Shown here one piece after another: positions 9,643-19,224 of a stretch of DNA of 64,000 nt. A model generated the notes under the pieces. It searched no databases and was not told the origin of the DNA. It saw only the letters and a program-made list of their open reading frames with translations. The DNA is from Chitinophagaceae bacterium (GTDB taxonomy: Bacteria; Bacteroidota; Bacteroidia; Chitinophagales; Chitinophagaceae). The position numbers were made by a program, and so were the translations under genes. The stretch covers positions 1 to 64,000 of the forward strand of contig JAGQWM010000006.1 in NCBI GenBank assembly GCA_020437365.1. Direction: 5' to 3'. Each line of letters begins with the position of its first letter. Position 1 is the stretch's first letter.

Positions 9643-9942
9643 ATGAATCTTTCTGACGTATTACTCAAACCCATTCTGACCGAGAAGGCCAATGCACAGC
9701 AGGAATCTTTGCAACGCTACGCTTTCAAAGTGGCGAAAAAAGCCAACAAGTTGGAAATTAAAAAAGCGGTTGAACAGTTTTATGGTGTAACGGTGGTCAA
9801 CGTAAATACTTCTGTAACACCTGCCAAAAACAAAAGCCGTTTTACCAATGCAGGTATGATATCCGGCCGTAAGCCGGCGTATAAAAAAGCCTATGTAACC
9901 ATTGCTGAAGGAGACACGATAGATTTATATTCCAGTATTTAA
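9643..9942 (+). CDS. rplW: 50S ribosomal protein L23
   Basis: L23 sits at the exit of the peptide tunnel and is the docking site for trigger factor and SRP. The 99-residue protein has the typical start LSDVLLKPILTEKAN, the RYAFKVAKKANKLEIKKAVE core and the basic NVNT...KNKSRF loop. It is 26 nt after rplD and 66 nt before rplB. Confidence 0.97.
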   Translation: MNLSDVLLKPILTEKANAQQESLQRYAFKVAKKANKLEIKKAVEQFYGVTVVNVNTSVTPAKNKSRFTNAGMISGRKPAYKKAYVTIAEGDTIDLYSSI

Positions 9943-10008
9943 ATTATAAATAAGAAAGGCAATCAACCGCCGCGAAGTGTTGACTGAAAAATAAAACAGA
10001 AAAAGAAA

Positions 10009-10845
10009 ATGGCACTTAGAAAATACAAACCTACTACAGCCGGTACGAGATGGAGAATCGGCAATGCCTATGCTGAAGTAACGACTAATAAGCCGGAGAA
10101 ATCTTTGCTCGAAGCAAAATCAAAAACCGGTGGACGTACTTCTTCAGGAAGGTTGACCATGCGCTATAGAGGTGGTGGACATAAACAGAAATACCGTATA
10201 ATCGATTTCAAAAGAAATAAAGAGGGAGCCGCTACAGTGCAGTCAGTCGAATACGATCCGAACCGTACGGCCTTTATCGCTTTAGTGCAATACGCCGATG
10301 GCGAAAAAAGATACATCCTGGCACCGCAAGGTTTACAGGTAGGCGCTACCGTTGTGAGTGGCGACAAGGTAGCCCCGGAAGTAGGCAATTGTTTGCCATT
10401 GAAAAATATGCCTTTGGGTACCAACGTCCACAATATTGAATTGCAACCCGGACAAGGTGGAAAAATGGCACGTAGTGCAGGTGCTTCTGCACAATTGGCC
10501 AACAAAGAAGAAAAATATGCCATTCTTAAAATGCCTTCCGGTGAATTAAGAAAAGTATTGGTGAATTGTGTAGCAACAGTTGGTGTAGTGAGCAATAGCG
10601 ACCACTTTTTGCAGAGCATGGGTAAAGCCGGCCGTAACAGGTGGAAAGGTATCAAACCTCGCAACCGTGGTGTGGCTATGAACCCTGTCGATCACCCAAT
10701 GGGTGGTGGCGAAGGAAGGGCTTCCGGTGGACAGCCGCGGAGCAGAAACGGACAGTATTCTAAAGGATTGAAAACAAGAAAAAAAGGTAAATCAACCGAT
10801 AAAATGATTATACAGCGTAAGAACGGTAAAAAGCTGGCAAAATAA
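10009..10845 (+). CDS. rplB: 50S ribosomal protein L2
   Basis: L2 is needed for subunit joining and lies close to the peptidyl transferase centre. The 278-residue protein has [15 protein letters not shown], and the C-terminal [18 protein letters not shown] signature with its functional histidine. It is in the expected position between rplW and rpsS. Confidence 0.98.
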   Translation: MALRKYKPTTAGTRWRIGNAYAEVTTNKPEKSLLEAKSKTGGRTSSGRLTMRYRGGGHKQKYRIIDFKRNKEGAATVQSVEYDPNRTAFIALVQYADGEKRYILAPQGLQVGATVVSGDKVAPEVGNCLPLKNMPLGTNVHNIELQPGQGGKMARSAGASAQLANKEEKYAILKMPSGELRKVLVNCVATVGVVSNSDHFLQSMGKAGRNRWKGIKPRNRGVAMNPVDHPMGGGEGRASGGQPRSRNGQYSKGLKTRKKGKSTDKMIIQRKNGKKLAK

Positions 10846-10871
10846 ATTTTTTAAAAACAACGCATTAAAAT

Positions 10872-11141
10872 ATGGCTCGTTCAATAAAAAAAGGCCCTTA
10901 TATAGCTACCAATCTTGAAAACAAGGTATTGGCTATGAATGAAGGTAAAACCAAAAAAACCGTGATTAAAACCTGGAGCAGAAGATCCACCATTTCACCG
11001 GATTTTGTAGGACACACTTTTGCCGTGCACAATGGCAATAAATTTATTCCGGTTTATATCACAGAATTTATGGTCGGACATAAGTTGGGAGAATTTGCAC
11101 CAACCCGTCATTTCAAAGGCCACTCTAAAAAAGAAGCTTAA
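10872..11141 (+). CDS. rpsS: 30S ribosomal protein S19
   Basis: S19 is in the 30S head next to S13. The 89-residue protein has [10 protein letters not shown] at the start, [23 protein letters not shown] in the middle and [17 protein letters not shown] at the end, all typical. It sits 26 nt after rplB and 22 nt before rplV. Confidence 0.97.
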   Translation: MARSIKKGPYIATNLENKVLAMNEGKTKKTVIKTWSRRSTISPDFVGHTFAVHNGNKFIPVYITEFMVGHKLGEFAPTRHFKGHSKKEA

Positions 11142-11163
11142 TAAAATAGAAATACTTTAAACA

Positions 11164-11565
11164 ATGGAAGCAGTAGCTAAATTAAGAAATCATCCGACAT
11201 CGCCCCGCAAAATGAGGTTGCTTGTTGACCTGATTCGCGGTATGAAAGTCGAAAAAGCATTGGCCGAATTGGAACATAGTCCCAAAGACGCCGCTGTGCC
11301 ACTTCGCAAGTTAGTACTCAGTGCTATCGATAATTGGAAGCAAAAAAATGAAGGTGGTGATGAAAGTGAACTGAGCATAAAAACAATTATGGTTGACGGT
11401 GGCAGAACATTAAAAAGAATGCGTCCGGCACCACAAGGCCGTGGATATAGAATTCGTAAAAGAAGTAACCATGTTGTATTGACAGTCGATACACCGGCAA
11501 CAGCACAACCGGTCGCAGCGACTGAAGAAGCAACAACTGAAGACACTAAAAATTCAAAGAATTAA
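11164..11565 (+). CDS. rplV: 50S ribosomal protein L22
   Basis: L22 lines the exit tunnel with its long beta-hairpin. The 133-residue protein shows [20 protein letters not shown] and the hairpin [19 protein letters not shown]. The last 20 or so residues (rich in Thr, Ala and Glu) extend beyond the usual end and are probably a flexible tail. rpsC begins 12 nt later. Confidence 0.97.
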   Translation: MEAVAKLRNHPTSPRKMRLLVDLIRGMKVEKALAELEHSPKDAAVPLRKLVLSAIDNWKQKNEGGDESELSIKTIMVDGGRTLKRMRPAPQGRGYRIRKRSNHVVLTVDTPATAQPVAATEEATTEDTKNSKN

Positions 11566-11577
11566 TAAACCAATAAT

Positions 11578-12324
11578 ATGGGTCAAAAAGCAAATCCGAT
11601 AGGCAACAGAATAGGTATCATCCGTGGATGGGATTCAAACTGGTATGCAGACAAAAAAAATTATGCATCCCGCTTAATCGAAGACCATAAAATCAGAACC
11701 TATTTGAATGCCCGAATCAATAAAGGTGGTATTTCAAAAATTGTGATTGAAAGAACACTGGGCAAATTGATTATCACTATTCATACTTCCAAACCCGGTA
11801 TCATCATTGGTAAAGGTGGTGGCGAAGTAGATCGTATCAAAGAAGAATTGAAAAAACTGACCGGCAAAGAAGACGTGCAGATCAACATCCTTGAAATACG
11901 TCGCCCGGAATTAGATGCTATGATTGTAGGGGAAACCATTGCCCGGCAAATTGAAAACAGGATCAATTTTAAAAGAGCGACCAAGATGGCTATTGCCTCT
12001 TCATTGAGAATGGGTGCCGAAGGTATCAAAGTGAAATTGAGTGGTCGATTGGGTGGCGCTGAAATTGCTCGTAGCGAAGAATTCAAACAAGGCCGTATTC
12101 CTTTGCATACATTCCGTATGGACATTGATTATGCTAACGTATTTGCCCAAACTGTATATGGTAAAATCGGTATCAAAGTATGGATTTGTAAAGGTGAAGT
12201 ATTAGCCAAAAGAGATTTGAACCCGAATATGATTGCCGGTGGCAAAAAAGAAGGTGCCGGCGACAGACGTGATAGGAGAGACCACCGCCGTGGCGATAGA
12301 AGAGGTGGCGGCAGAAGAAATTAA
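11578..12324 (+). CDS. rpsC: 30S ribosomal protein S3
   Basis: S3 forms part of the mRNA entry channel and helicase. The KH domain is visible as [15 protein letters not shown] (near residue 75), followed by the C-terminal S3 domain with [12 protein letters not shown] and [13 protein letters not shown]. The 248-residue protein ends in an Arg/Gly/Asp-rich tail of about 28 residues, a disordered RNA-binding extension longer than in E. coli. Confidence 0.98.
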   Translation: MGQKANPIGNRIGIIRGWDSNWYADKKNYASRLIEDHKIRTYLNARINKGGISKIVIERTLGKLIITIHTSKPGIIIGKGGGEVDRIKEELKKLTGKEDVQINILEIRRPELDAMIVGETIARQIENRINFKRATKMAIASSLRMGAEGIKVKLSGRLGGAEIARSEEFKQGRIPLHTFRMDIDYANVFAQTVYGKIGIKVWICKGEVLAKRDLNPNMIAGGKKEGAGDRRDRRDHRRGDRRGGGRRN

Positions 12325-12363
12325 TTGAAAAAAAAACTATTCAGTAACTAGAAATAAACAGAC

Positions 12364-12786
12364 ATGTTACAACCGAAAAGAGTTAAACACAGGAAAGTGC
12401 AAAAAGGCCGAATGAGAGGCAATGCCAAAAGAGGAACATCCATTTCTTTTGGTTCTTATGCCCTCAAAGCTCTGGAACAACATTGGATTACCGACCGTCA
12501 GATTGAAGCAGCCCGTCAGGCACTGACCCGTGAAATGAAAAGAGAAGGTAATGTGTGGATTCGCATTTTCCCGGATAAACCCATCACCAAAAAACCAGCC
12601 GAAGTGAGAATGGGTAAAGGTAAAGGTAGCCTGGAATATTGGGCAGCCGTTGTAAGGCCGGGCCGTATCTTATTCGAAGTGGATGGCGTCAGTGAAAAAG
12701 TAGCCCGTGCTGCCTTATCATTAGCTGCCGGAAAATTACCCATTAAAACAAAATTTATTATTCGTCGTGATTTAGTCACTGCGTAA
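12364..12786 (+). CDS. rplP: 50S ribosomal protein L16
   Basis: L16 stabilises tRNA at the A and P sites. The 140-residue protein has [19 protein letters not shown], then [20 protein letters not shown] and [10 protein letters not shown], which are family signatures. The order rpsC-rplP-rpmC is standard. Confidence 0.97.
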   Translation: MLQPKRVKHRKVQKGRMRGNAKRGTSISFGSYALKALEQHWITDRQIEAARQALTREMKREGNVWIRIFPDKPITKKPAEVRMGKGKGSLEYWAAVVRPGRILFEVDGVSEKVARAALSLAAGKLPIKTKFIIRRDLVTA

Positions 12787-12806
12787 AATTTATAAAGCGT
12801 ATAACC

Positions 12807-13019
12807 ATGTCAAAGAAAGCAGATTTTGTAAAAAGTATCCGCACCATGAGTGAGCAGGATATTACTGCCCGATTAGAAGAAGACAAACTGAGGTTGAAGA
12901 AACTTCAATTTGCTCACGCCATTTCACCACTGGAAAATCCAATGGTCATTCGTGAGGTAAGAAAAGACATCGCAAGGTTACAAACAGAATTGAAGTTAAA
13001 GCAATCACAAGCTCAATAA
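12807..13019 (+). CDS. rpmC: 50S ribosomal protein L29
   Basis: L29 is a small helical protein next to L23 at the tunnel exit. The 70 residues are mostly two charged helices, with LEEDKLRLKKLQFAHAISPLENP and REVRKDIARLQTEL, as expected. rpsQ starts 9 nt downstream. Confidence 0.94.
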   Translation: MSKKADFVKSIRTMSEQDITARLEEDKLRLKKLQFAHAISPLENPMVIREVRKDIARLQTELKLKQSQAQ

Positions 13020-13028
13020 AGCAATACA

Positions 13029-13286
13029 ATGGAAGCAAGAAATTTAAGAAAATCGAGAATTGGGGTCGTTACCAGCAATAAAATGGAAAAAACCATTACC
13101 GTTGAGGTAGCTCGTAAAGTGAAACACCCTATCTATGGTAAGTTCGTGAAAAAGTCAACCCGTTTTCATGCACACGACGATAAAAACGAGTGCAGTATCG
13201 GCGACTTGGTACGAATCATGGAAACTCGTCCGCTGAGCAAAACCAAGCGGTGGCGTTTAGTAGAAGTCATTGAAAAAGTAAAATAA
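13029..13286 (+). CDS. rpsQ: 30S ribosomal protein S17
   Basis: S17 is a primary 16S rRNA binding protein. The 85-residue OB-fold protein has [20 protein letters not shown] and [19 protein letters not shown] followed by [20 protein letters not shown], all typical. It ends the S10 operon; rplN follows after 69 nt. Confidence 0.97.
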   Translation: MEARNLRKSRIGVVTSNKMEKTITVEVARKVKHPIYGKFVKKSTRFHAHDDKNECSIGDLVRIMETRPLSKTKRWRLVEVIEKVK

Positions 13287-13355
13287 AAAATCAATGCTTG
13301 TTGATGAAAGTTTTCACCAATACGCATTTAATAAAAAAGCTTAAATAGAAATAAG

Positions 13356-13724
13356 ATGATACAGCAAGAAAGCCGGTTAAAAGTAGCAGACAATAGCGGA
13401 GCCAAAGAAGTGCTTTGCATTCGGGTACTCGGCAATAGCGGCCAGCGATATGCAAAAATTGGCGACAAGATTGTCATTACCGTCAAAGATGCGATGCCGG
13501 CAGGAGGTATAAAAAAAGGAACAGTAGCCAAAGCCGTTATTGTTCGTACCAAAAATAAATTGCGTCGCCCGGATGGTTCTTATATCCGCTTCGATGATAA
13601 TGCCGTCGTGATATTGAGCCAGACAGATGACCCGAGAGGTACACGTATTTTCGGCCCCGTAGCCCGTGAATTGAGAGATAAAGGATACATGAAAATTGTT
13701 TCACTGGCACCGGAAGTGCTTTAA
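13356..13724 (+). CDS. rplN: 50S ribosomal protein L14
   Basis: L14 forms an intersubunit bridge. The 122-residue protein starts [19 protein letters not shown] and shows [20 protein letters not shown] and FDDNAVVIL. It opens the spc-type block; no separate promoter of the TAnnTTTG type is evident in the 69-nt gap, so read-through from rpsJ or rplC is likely. Confidence 0.98.
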   Translation: MIQQESRLKVADNSGAKEVLCIRVLGNSGQRYAKIGDKIVITVKDAMPAGGIKKGTVAKAVIVRTKNKLRRPDGSYIRFDDNAVVILSQTDDPRGTRIFGPVARELRDKGYMKIVSLAPEVL

Positions 13725-13759
13725 TCAAAAATTTTAGATAACACAATAAGGTTATACAA

Positions 13760-14104
13760 ATGAAAACAAGATTTAAACCAAAATATACTATTCGCAAAGG
13801 CGACAACGTGGTAATCATTGCCGGTAACGATCGGGATTTATCAAAACCCCGCACTGTCAAAGAAGTACTTGTAGATGAAGCGAAAGTTATTGTAGAAGGC
13901 GTCAATATTATAACAAAACATACCAAACCATCTGCCCAGAATACAAAAGGCGGTATCATCAAATTGGAAGCTCCTATACATATCAGCAATGTCATGTTGT
14001 GGGATGCTTCACAAAAAGCCGGTGCCCGTGTGAGCAGAGAAAGAAAAGATGGTAAAACAGAGAGAGTTTTTAAAACGAAAAAAGTTCAGGGAGGTAAATC
14101 ATAA
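13760..14104 (+). CDS. rplX: 50S ribosomal protein L24
   Basis: L24 starts 50S assembly. The KOW motif is visible as [20 protein letters not shown] near residue 15, and [20 protein letters not shown] follows. The 114-residue length is normal. Its stop shares one base with the rplE start (TAATG), suggesting coupled translation. Confidence 0.97.
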   Translation: MKTRFKPKYTIRKGDNVVIIAGNDRDLSKPRTVKEVLVDEAKVIVEGVNIITKHTKPSAQNTKGGIIKLEAPIHISNVMLWDASQKAGARVSRERKDGKTERVFKTKKVQGGKS

Positions 14105-14679
14105 TGAGTACAACAACGTATAGTCCACGGTTGGCCGATAAATACACTAAAGATGTCGTGCCTGCACTGGTCAAGAAATTTAATTATTCGTCTGTAATGC
14201 AGGCGCCCAGGCTCGAAAAAATTTGCCTGAACAGAGGGGTGAATGGTGCCGTTGCCGATAAAAAATTGGTAGATATATCAGTCGATGAACTGACAACCAT
14301 TTCCGGACAGAAAGCAGTTGCTACTATGTCTAAGAAAGATATTTCCAATTTTAAATTGCGGAAGAATATGCCCATTGGTGCCAGGGTTACTTTACGTGGC
14401 CAAAAAATGTACGAATTCCTCGATCGGCTGATTGCCGTGGCATTGCCAAGGGTTCGTGACTTTAAAGGCATCAATGATAAATCTTTTGATGGCCGTGGCA
14501 ATTACACATTGGGTGTAACAGAACAAATCATTTTCCCGGAAATCGATATTGATAAAGTCAACAAAATAACCGGACTCGATATCACTTTTGTAACGACGGC
14601 TAATACCGACAAAGAAGCTTATGAGTTATTAAAAGAATTGGGATTACCATTTAAGAACGCAAAAAATAATTCAAACTAA
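14104..14679 (+). CDS. rplE: 50S ribosomal protein L5
   Basis: L5 binds 5S rRNA and contacts the P-site tRNA. The 191-residue protein shows [29 protein letters not shown] and [23 protein letters not shown], the typical core. It directly overlaps rplX and precedes rpsN by 15 nt. Confidence 0.98.
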   Translation: MSTTTYSPRLADKYTKDVVPALVKKFNYSSVMQAPRLEKICLNRGVNGAVADKKLVDISVDELTTISGQKAVATMSKKDISNFKLRKNMPIGARVTLRGQKMYEFLDRLIAVALPRVRDFKGINDKSFDGRGNYTLGVTEQIIFPEIDIDKVNKITGLDITFVTTANTDKEAYELLKELGLPFKNAKNNSN

Positions 14680-14694
14680 AAAGTAAAATATACA

Positions 14695-14964
14695 ATGGCA
14701 AAAAAATCGATAACAGCCAGGCAACGTAAGAGAGAAAAGATGGTGGAACAGTATGCTGAGAAAAGAGCAGAACTGAAAAAAGCCGGCGATTGGAAAGCCT
14801 TGGACAAATTACCCAAGAATTCCTCAAAGGTGAGATTGAAAAATCGTTGTCAGATTACCGGCAGGCCCAAAGGCTATGTTAGGTATTTTGGTATTTCCAG
14901 GATTTTATTGAGAGATATGGCATTGAACGGTAAAATTCCCGGACTGAAAAAAGCAAGTTGGTAA
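14695..14964 (+). CDS. rpsN: 30S ribosomal protein S14 (zinc-independent form)
   Basis: S14 completes the 30S head. The 89-residue protein is the long form without the CxxC zinc pairs: only one cysteine ([20 protein letters not shown]) is present. The basic N-terminus [16 protein letters not shown] is typical. The form matters because zinc-regulated bacteria swap the C+ and C- versions; no second copy is in the window. Confidence 0.97.
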   Translation: MAKKSITARQRKREKMVEQYAEKRAELKKAGDWKALDKLPKNSSKVRLKNRCQITGRPKGYVRYFGISRILLRDMALNGKIPGLKKASW

Positions 14965-15028
14965 AAAAACATTTTTTAAAACCAACAACGAAACGAAAAA
15001 AAATAATTGAATCAATAATTAAATCATT

Positions 15029-15427
15029 ATGGTTACAGATCCTATAGCAGATTTTCTGACAAGAATTAGAAATGCACAAATGGCAGGCCATCGTGTGGTT
15101 GACATCCCTGCATCAAATTTAAAAAAGCGGATGACTGAAATCTTGTATGCACAGGGTTATATTCTCAAATACAAATTTGAGGACGATAATAAACAAGGTA
15201 TCATTAAAATTGCCTTGAAATATGACCCGACTTCTAAAGTGCCGGCTATTCGTAGCCTCGAAAGAGTCAGTCGCCCCGGTTTGCGGCAGTATGCATCGCC
15301 CAATCAATTCAACAGGGTGAAAAACGGTTTGGGCGTAGCAATCATTTCTACTTCCAAAGGTGTTATGACCGACAAAGAAGCGAAAGTGCAAAATGTAGGC
15401 GGAGAAGTCCTTTGCTATATTTATTAA
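15029..15427 (+). CDS. rpsH: 30S ribosomal protein S8
   Basis: S8 binds helix 21 of 16S rRNA and, in E. coli, represses the spc operon. The 132-residue protein starts MVTDPIADFLTRIRNAQMAG and ends with GLGVAIISTSKGVMTDKEA...GGEVLCYIY, both typical. The 64-nt gap before it shows no obvious S8-like RNA hairpin to the eye. Confidence 0.97.
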   Translation: MVTDPIADFLTRIRNAQMAGHRVVDIPASNLKKRMTEILYAQGYILKYKFEDDNKQGIIKIALKYDPTSKVPAIRSLERVSRPGLRQYASPNQFNRVKNGLGVAIISTSKGVMTDKEAKVQNVGGEVLCYIY

Positions 15428-15488
15428 TGTAAATAAAATTGAAACGATTACAACTGAATCGTTCAATCAAAAAATAAAAATTGAAATT

Positions 15489-16043
15489 ATGTCTCGAATA
15501 GGTAAACAACCCATTGTCGTTCCGGAAGGCGTTACGGTTACAGTAGGGAAAGATAATGTCATGACGGTGAAAGGCCCGAAAGGTGAATTGAGCCAGGAAG
15601 TCAACCGTGATATTACTATCGAAGTCAAAGAGGGTGCCATTCAATTTACCCGCCCGACTGACCAGATTCGTCATCGCTCCATGCATGGTTTATACCGGGC
15701 ATTGGTGGCCAATATGGTCAAAGGTGTTACGCAAGGGTATGAAAGAAAACTTGAACTGATTGGTGTTGGTTTTAAAGCCGCTCATCAAGGGAATGTACTG
15801 GACCTTTCATTAGGGTATTCACATAATATTATTTTCGAAGTACCTCAAGAACTAAAAGTATCTACTGAACAAGTGAAAGGACAAAACCCAACCATTACCT
15901 TGGAAGGAACCGACAAACAATTGATTGGACAAGTAGCCGCCAAGTTGAGAAGCCTGCGCAAACCTGAACCTTACAAAGGAAAAGGTGTTCGCTACATGGG
16001 TGAAATCGTCAGGAAAAAAGCAGGTAAAGCAGCGGGTAAATAA
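15489..16043 (+). CDS. rplF: 50S ribosomal protein L6
   Basis: L6 lies near the sarcin-ricin loop. The 184-residue protein has MSRIGKQPIVVPEGV, MVKGVTQGYERKLELIGVGF and the C-terminal signature PEPYKGKGVRYMGEIVRKKAGK. The order rpsH-rplF-rplR is standard. Confidence 0.98.
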   Translation: MSRIGKQPIVVPEGVTVTVGKDNVMTVKGPKGELSQEVNRDITIEVKEGAIQFTRPTDQIRHRSMHGLYRALVANMVKGVTQGYERKLELIGVGFKAAHQGNVLDLSLGYSHNIIFEVPQELKVSTEQVKGQNPTITLEGTDKQLIGQVAAKLRSLRKPEPYKGKGVRYMGEIVRKKAGKAAGK

Positions 16044-16094
16044 TTAAAAGTAAACAATTGCATCCTGGCAGTATCAGGATAAAACAATAAAACA

Positions 16095-16457
16095 ATGAAT
16101 CCGAAAATTAAATCGCAAAGAAGAAAGAAGATACACTACCGCATTCGCAAAAATATTGGAATGGGTACTGCACAAAAACCACGGTTGTCTGTTTTTCGCA
16201 GCAATACCGATATCTACGCCCAGTTGATTGATGATGAAAATGGTAATACTTTGGCATCAGCTTCTTCAAAAGATAAAGACATCAAAGCACAAAAAGCCAA
16301 CAAAGTAGATAAAAGTAAAATGGTGGGTTCGGCACTTGCACAAAAAGCGACTGCTTTAGGCATCAACACCGTAACTTTTGACCGTGGTGGTTATTTATTT
16401 CATGGCCGTATTAAATCATTGGCTGACGGTGCCAGGGAAGGTGGTCTTCAATTTTAA
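16095..16457 (+). CDS. rplR: 50S ribosomal protein L18
   Basis: L18 binds 5S rRNA with L5. The 120-residue protein has RRKKIHYRIRKNIG, KPRLSVFRSNTDIYAQLIDD and the C-terminal FDRGGYLFHGRIKSLADGAREGG. Gap to rpsE is 23 nt. Confidence 0.97.
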   Translation: MNPKIKSQRRKKIHYRIRKNIGMGTAQKPRLSVFRSNTDIYAQLIDDENGNTLASASSKDKDIKAQKANKVDKSKMVGSALAQKATALGINTVTFDRGGYLFHGRIKSLADGAREGGLQF

Positions 16458-16480
16458 AAAACATTTAATAAAATAAATAC

Positions 16481-16999
16481 ATGTCAAAGCTTAATACAAA
16501 TAAAGTAAAACTCGGTGACCTGGAATTAAAAGACAAAGTTGTTTCCATTAACCGGGTCGTAAAAACGACAAAAGGCGGCCGTGCATTTAGCTTTTCTGCT
16601 CTTGTAGTAGTAGGCAATGAAAATGGAATTGTAGGTCATGGCTTAGGTAAAGCCAAAGAAGTACAGGAAGCCATTTCAAAAGGTATTGAAGATGCCAAAA
16701 AGAATTTGATAAAAGTACCGGTGATGAAAGGAACCATTCCACATGACCAATGGGCCAAGGAAGGAGCTGCTAAAGTATTGATTAAACCGGCTGCACATGG
16801 TACCGGTGTTATTGCCGGAGGCTCTATGCGTGCCGTATTGGAAAGTGCTGGTATTACCGACGTCTTGGCCAAATCATTAGGCTCTGCCAATCCACACAAC
16901 GTAGTCAAAGCTACTTTCAAAGCTTTATCTATTTTACGTGAGCCGGTAGAAGTAGCTAAAACCCGTAACCTTGGATTGAAAAAAGTATTTAACGGATAG
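16481..16999 (+). CDS. rpsE: 30S ribosomal protein S5
   Basis: S5 contributes to decoding accuracy. The 172-residue protein has [20 protein letters not shown] and [13 protein letters not shown], then the C-terminal [20 protein letters not shown] and [11 protein letters not shown]. The order rplR-rpsE-rpmD is normal. Confidence 0.98.
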   Translation: MSKLNTNKVKLGDLELKDKVVSINRVVKTTKGGRAFSFSALVVVGNENGIVGHGLGKAKEVQEAISKGIEDAKKNLIKVPVMKGTIPHDQWAKEGAAKVLIKPAAHGTGVIAGGSMRAVLESAGITDVLAKSLGSANPHNVVKATFKALSILREPVEVAKTRNLGLKKVFNG

Positions 17000-17022
17000 T
17001 CCAATCATAAACGAATTGTAAA

Positions 17023-17205
17023 ATGAAAAAGTTAAAGATAACATTGGTGAAAAGTATCATTGACAGATCTGAACGTCAAAAACTGACTGTGCAAGCCTTA
17101 GGTTTGAATAAGATGAATTCAACTAAAGAAGTAGAAGCAACTGCACAAATTTTGGGAATGATAGAAAAAGTAAATCATCTGTTGAAAGTAGAAGAAGTAA
17201 AATAA
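17023..17205 (+). CDS. rpmD: 50S ribosomal protein L30
   Basis: L30 is a small 50S protein absent from some phyla. The 60-residue protein begins MKKLKITLVKSIIDRSERQK and continues with TVQALGLNKMNSTKEVE, matching the family. An 85-nt gap with a short ACAGC/GCTGT hairpin separates it from rplO. Confidence 0.95.
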   Translation: MKKLKITLVKSIIDRSERQKLTVQALGLNKMNSTKEVEATAQILGMIEKVNHLLKVEEVK

Positions 17206-17290
17206 AAACAGCTAAAAGGCTGTCATTTATATATCAACACTGCGAGCCCTGATGCTTTCGGGGCGTAGAGTAAAAAATAAAAGCAAAACA

Positions 17291-17740
17291 ATGAAACTAC
17301 ATGCATTAAAACCTGCAAAAGGTGCAACCGGAAAATCAAAAAGAATTGGCCGTGGACAAGGTTCCGGCAAAGGTGGTACAGCTACCAAAGGCACAAAAGG
17401 TGCACAATCCCGTTCCGGCTACAAAACGAAAATGGCCCACGAAGGTGGCCAGATGCCGATTCAACGTCGGGTACCCAAACGTGGATTTAAAAACAACAAC
17501 CACGTTGCTTACAAAGTATTTAACCTTGGCCAAGTAGAACAATTGGCTGAAAAATATGCTATTACTGAATTTAGTTTTGTCAACCTTTATATCAACAACC
17601 TGGTAGCTAAAACTGATTTGATAAAAATATTGGGCAACGGAGAACTGAAAGGAAAATATTCTTTCAGAGTGAATGCGGTAAGCAAAAAAGCAAAAGAAGC
17701 AATAGAAGCTGCCGGTGGTACGGTAGAAATTATAAAGTAA
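17291..17740 (+). CDS. rplO: 50S ribosomal protein L15
   Basis: L15 is a late-assembly 50S protein. The 149-residue protein begins MKLHALKPAKGATGKSKR and has the Gly/Lys-rich GRGQGSGKGGTATKGTKGAQ. The frame is open 39 nt further upstream, but L15 always begins at this MKLH, so the ATG at 17291 is used. A hairpin terminator follows the stop. Confidence 0.97.
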   Translation: MKLHALKPAKGATGKSKRIGRGQGSGKGGTATKGTKGAQSRSGYKTKMAHEGGQMPIQRRVPKRGFKNNNHVAYKVFNLGQVEQLAEKYAITEFSFVNLYINNLVAKTDLIKILGNGELKGKYSFRVNAVSKKAKEAIEAAGGTVEIIK

Positions 17741-17757
17741 TTTGGCTAAATTGCAGC

Positions 17758-17784
17758 GACGCATACCAATGCGTCTTTTATTTT
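17758..17784 (+). terminator. Intrinsic terminator or attenuator between rplO and secY
   Basis: GACGCAT and ATGCGTC form a perfect 7-bp stem with an ACCA loop, followed by TTTTATTTT. It lies inside the usual rplO-secY transcript and would lower secY expression relative to the ribosomal genes. Confidence 0.7.
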
Positions 17785-17812
17785 ACTGGCTATTTAAATT
17801 TTTTAAATTCTC

Positions 17813-19150
17813 GTGAAGAAATTAATACAAACGCTGAAAAATATCTGGAGCATCGAAGATTTGAGAAAAAAAATCTTGTTTACCCTCATGATGATTGCCA
17901 TTTATCGATTGGGTTCTCATATCGTGTTACCGGGTATCGATCCTACTAAAATTGATGTTGGCGCACAAAACAGTACAGGTATCCTGGGACTAATCGATGC
18001 GTTTTCGGGTGGTGCCTTTAATAATGCATCCATTTTTGCCTTAGGTATTATGCCTTATATCTCGGCTTCTATCTTTATGCAATTGATGACGGTTTTGGTG
18101 CCCAGTTTCCAGAAATTACAAAAAGAAGGAGAAAGCGGACAAAAGAAAATCAATCAATATACAAGATACCTAACGGTTATCGTTACCTTATTACAAGCAT
18201 CGGCGTATGTATCTTATTTGAACGGTATGTTTGCACAATCCGGCGCCATCATGCCGGGCTTCTCTGCTTATTTTTGGCTATCCTGTTTGGTTATCCTTAC
18301 AGCCGGCACCATGTTCGTCATGTGGATAGGTGAAAGAATTACCGATAACGGATTGGGTAATGGAACATCTTTGATTATCATGATTGGTATCATTGCCCGT
18401 TTGCCGCAATCATTCCTGCAGGAGTTGAGTGCCAAATCAGTAAGAAACGGACAGATATTAATTTTCATTATTGAAATTGCCATTCTGATTGCTATCATTT
18501 TGGGTTGTGTGTTATTAATCCAGGGCGTCAGAAAAGTACCGGTCAATTATGCCAAACAGATTGTAGGCAACAGGCAGTTTGGTGGTGCCCGCCAGTTTTT
18601 ACCATTAAAAGTAAATGCGGCAGGTGTTATGCCTATCATCTTTGCACAGGCTATCATTTTTATTCCGACAATCTTTGCCAATTTCAGTACAACAGGCGGT
18701 AGTTTCCTTCGGGCCATGAACGATCATACGAATATTTGGTATATGCTGATTTATTCAATTGTCGTAATTGGTTTTACTTTCTTATACACAGCATTAATAT
18801 TTAACCCCAAACAAATTTCAGATAACCTGAAACAGAATAATGGATTTATTCCGGGTGTAAAACCTGGCCAGCCTACTGCTGATTATATTGGAACCATCAT
18901 GGATAGAATTACTTTGCCGGGCGCCATCTTGCTGGCATTCGTTGGTATTCTGCCGGGTATTGTGGACAGCTTTGGCGTTACACAATCTTTTTCTACGTTC
19001 TTTGGTGGTACATCATTATTGATTATGGTGGGTGTTATTTTAGATACATTGCAACAAATAGAAACACAATTATTGATGCGCCAGTACGATGGATTGATGA
19101 AAAGTGGAAGACTGGCCGGCAGGCAATCTGCTTCAGCTATTCAGATATAA
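17813..19150 (+). CDS. secY: Protein translocase subunit SecY
   Basis: SecY is the pore of the SecYEG inner-membrane translocon. The 445-residue protein has about ten hydrophobic helices, beginning after SIEDLRKKILFTLMMIAIYRLGSHIVLPG, the plug region GIDAFSGG-like (LGLIDAFSGGAFNNAS), and a C-terminal LLMRQYDGLMKSGRLAGR. It starts at GTG 17813; no ATG exists before the conserved first helix. It is bracketed by hairpin terminators at 17758 and 19170. Confidence 0.97.
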   Translation: MKKLIQTLKNIWSIEDLRKKILFTLMMIAIYRLGSHIVLPGIDPTKIDVGAQNSTGILGLIDAFSGGAFNNASIFALGIMPYISASIFMQLMTVLVPSFQKLQKEGESGQKKINQYTRYLTVIVTLLQASAYVSYLNGMFAQSGAIMPGFSAYFWLSCLVILTAGTMFVMWIGERITDNGLGNGTSLIIMIGIIARLPQSFLQELSAKSVRNGQILIFIIEIAILIAIILGCVLLIQGVRKVPVNYAKQIVGNRQFGGARQFLPLKVNAAGVMPIIFAQAIIFIPTIFANFSTTGGSFLRAMNDHTNIWYMLIYSIVVIGFTFLYTALIFNPKQISDNLKQNNGFIPGVKPGQPTADYIGTIMDRITLPGAILLAFVGILPGIVDSFGVTQSFSTFFGGTSLLIMVGVILDTLQQIETQLLMRQYDGLMKSGRLAGRQSASAIQI

Positions 19151-19169
19151 AATTTTTGATGAAATAAGC

Positions 19170-19207
19170 AACCCGTTCAGCTACCAAGCGGACGGGTTAT
19201 TTTTTTT
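19170..19207 (+). terminator. Intrinsic terminator between secY and map
   Basis: AACCCGT pairs with ACGGGTT, with an inner GCT/AGC stem around ACCA, and is followed by ATTTTTTT. It is a strong candidate for ending the secY transcript. Confidence 0.8.
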
Positions 19208-19224
19208 AAGGATATTTGCAAACT

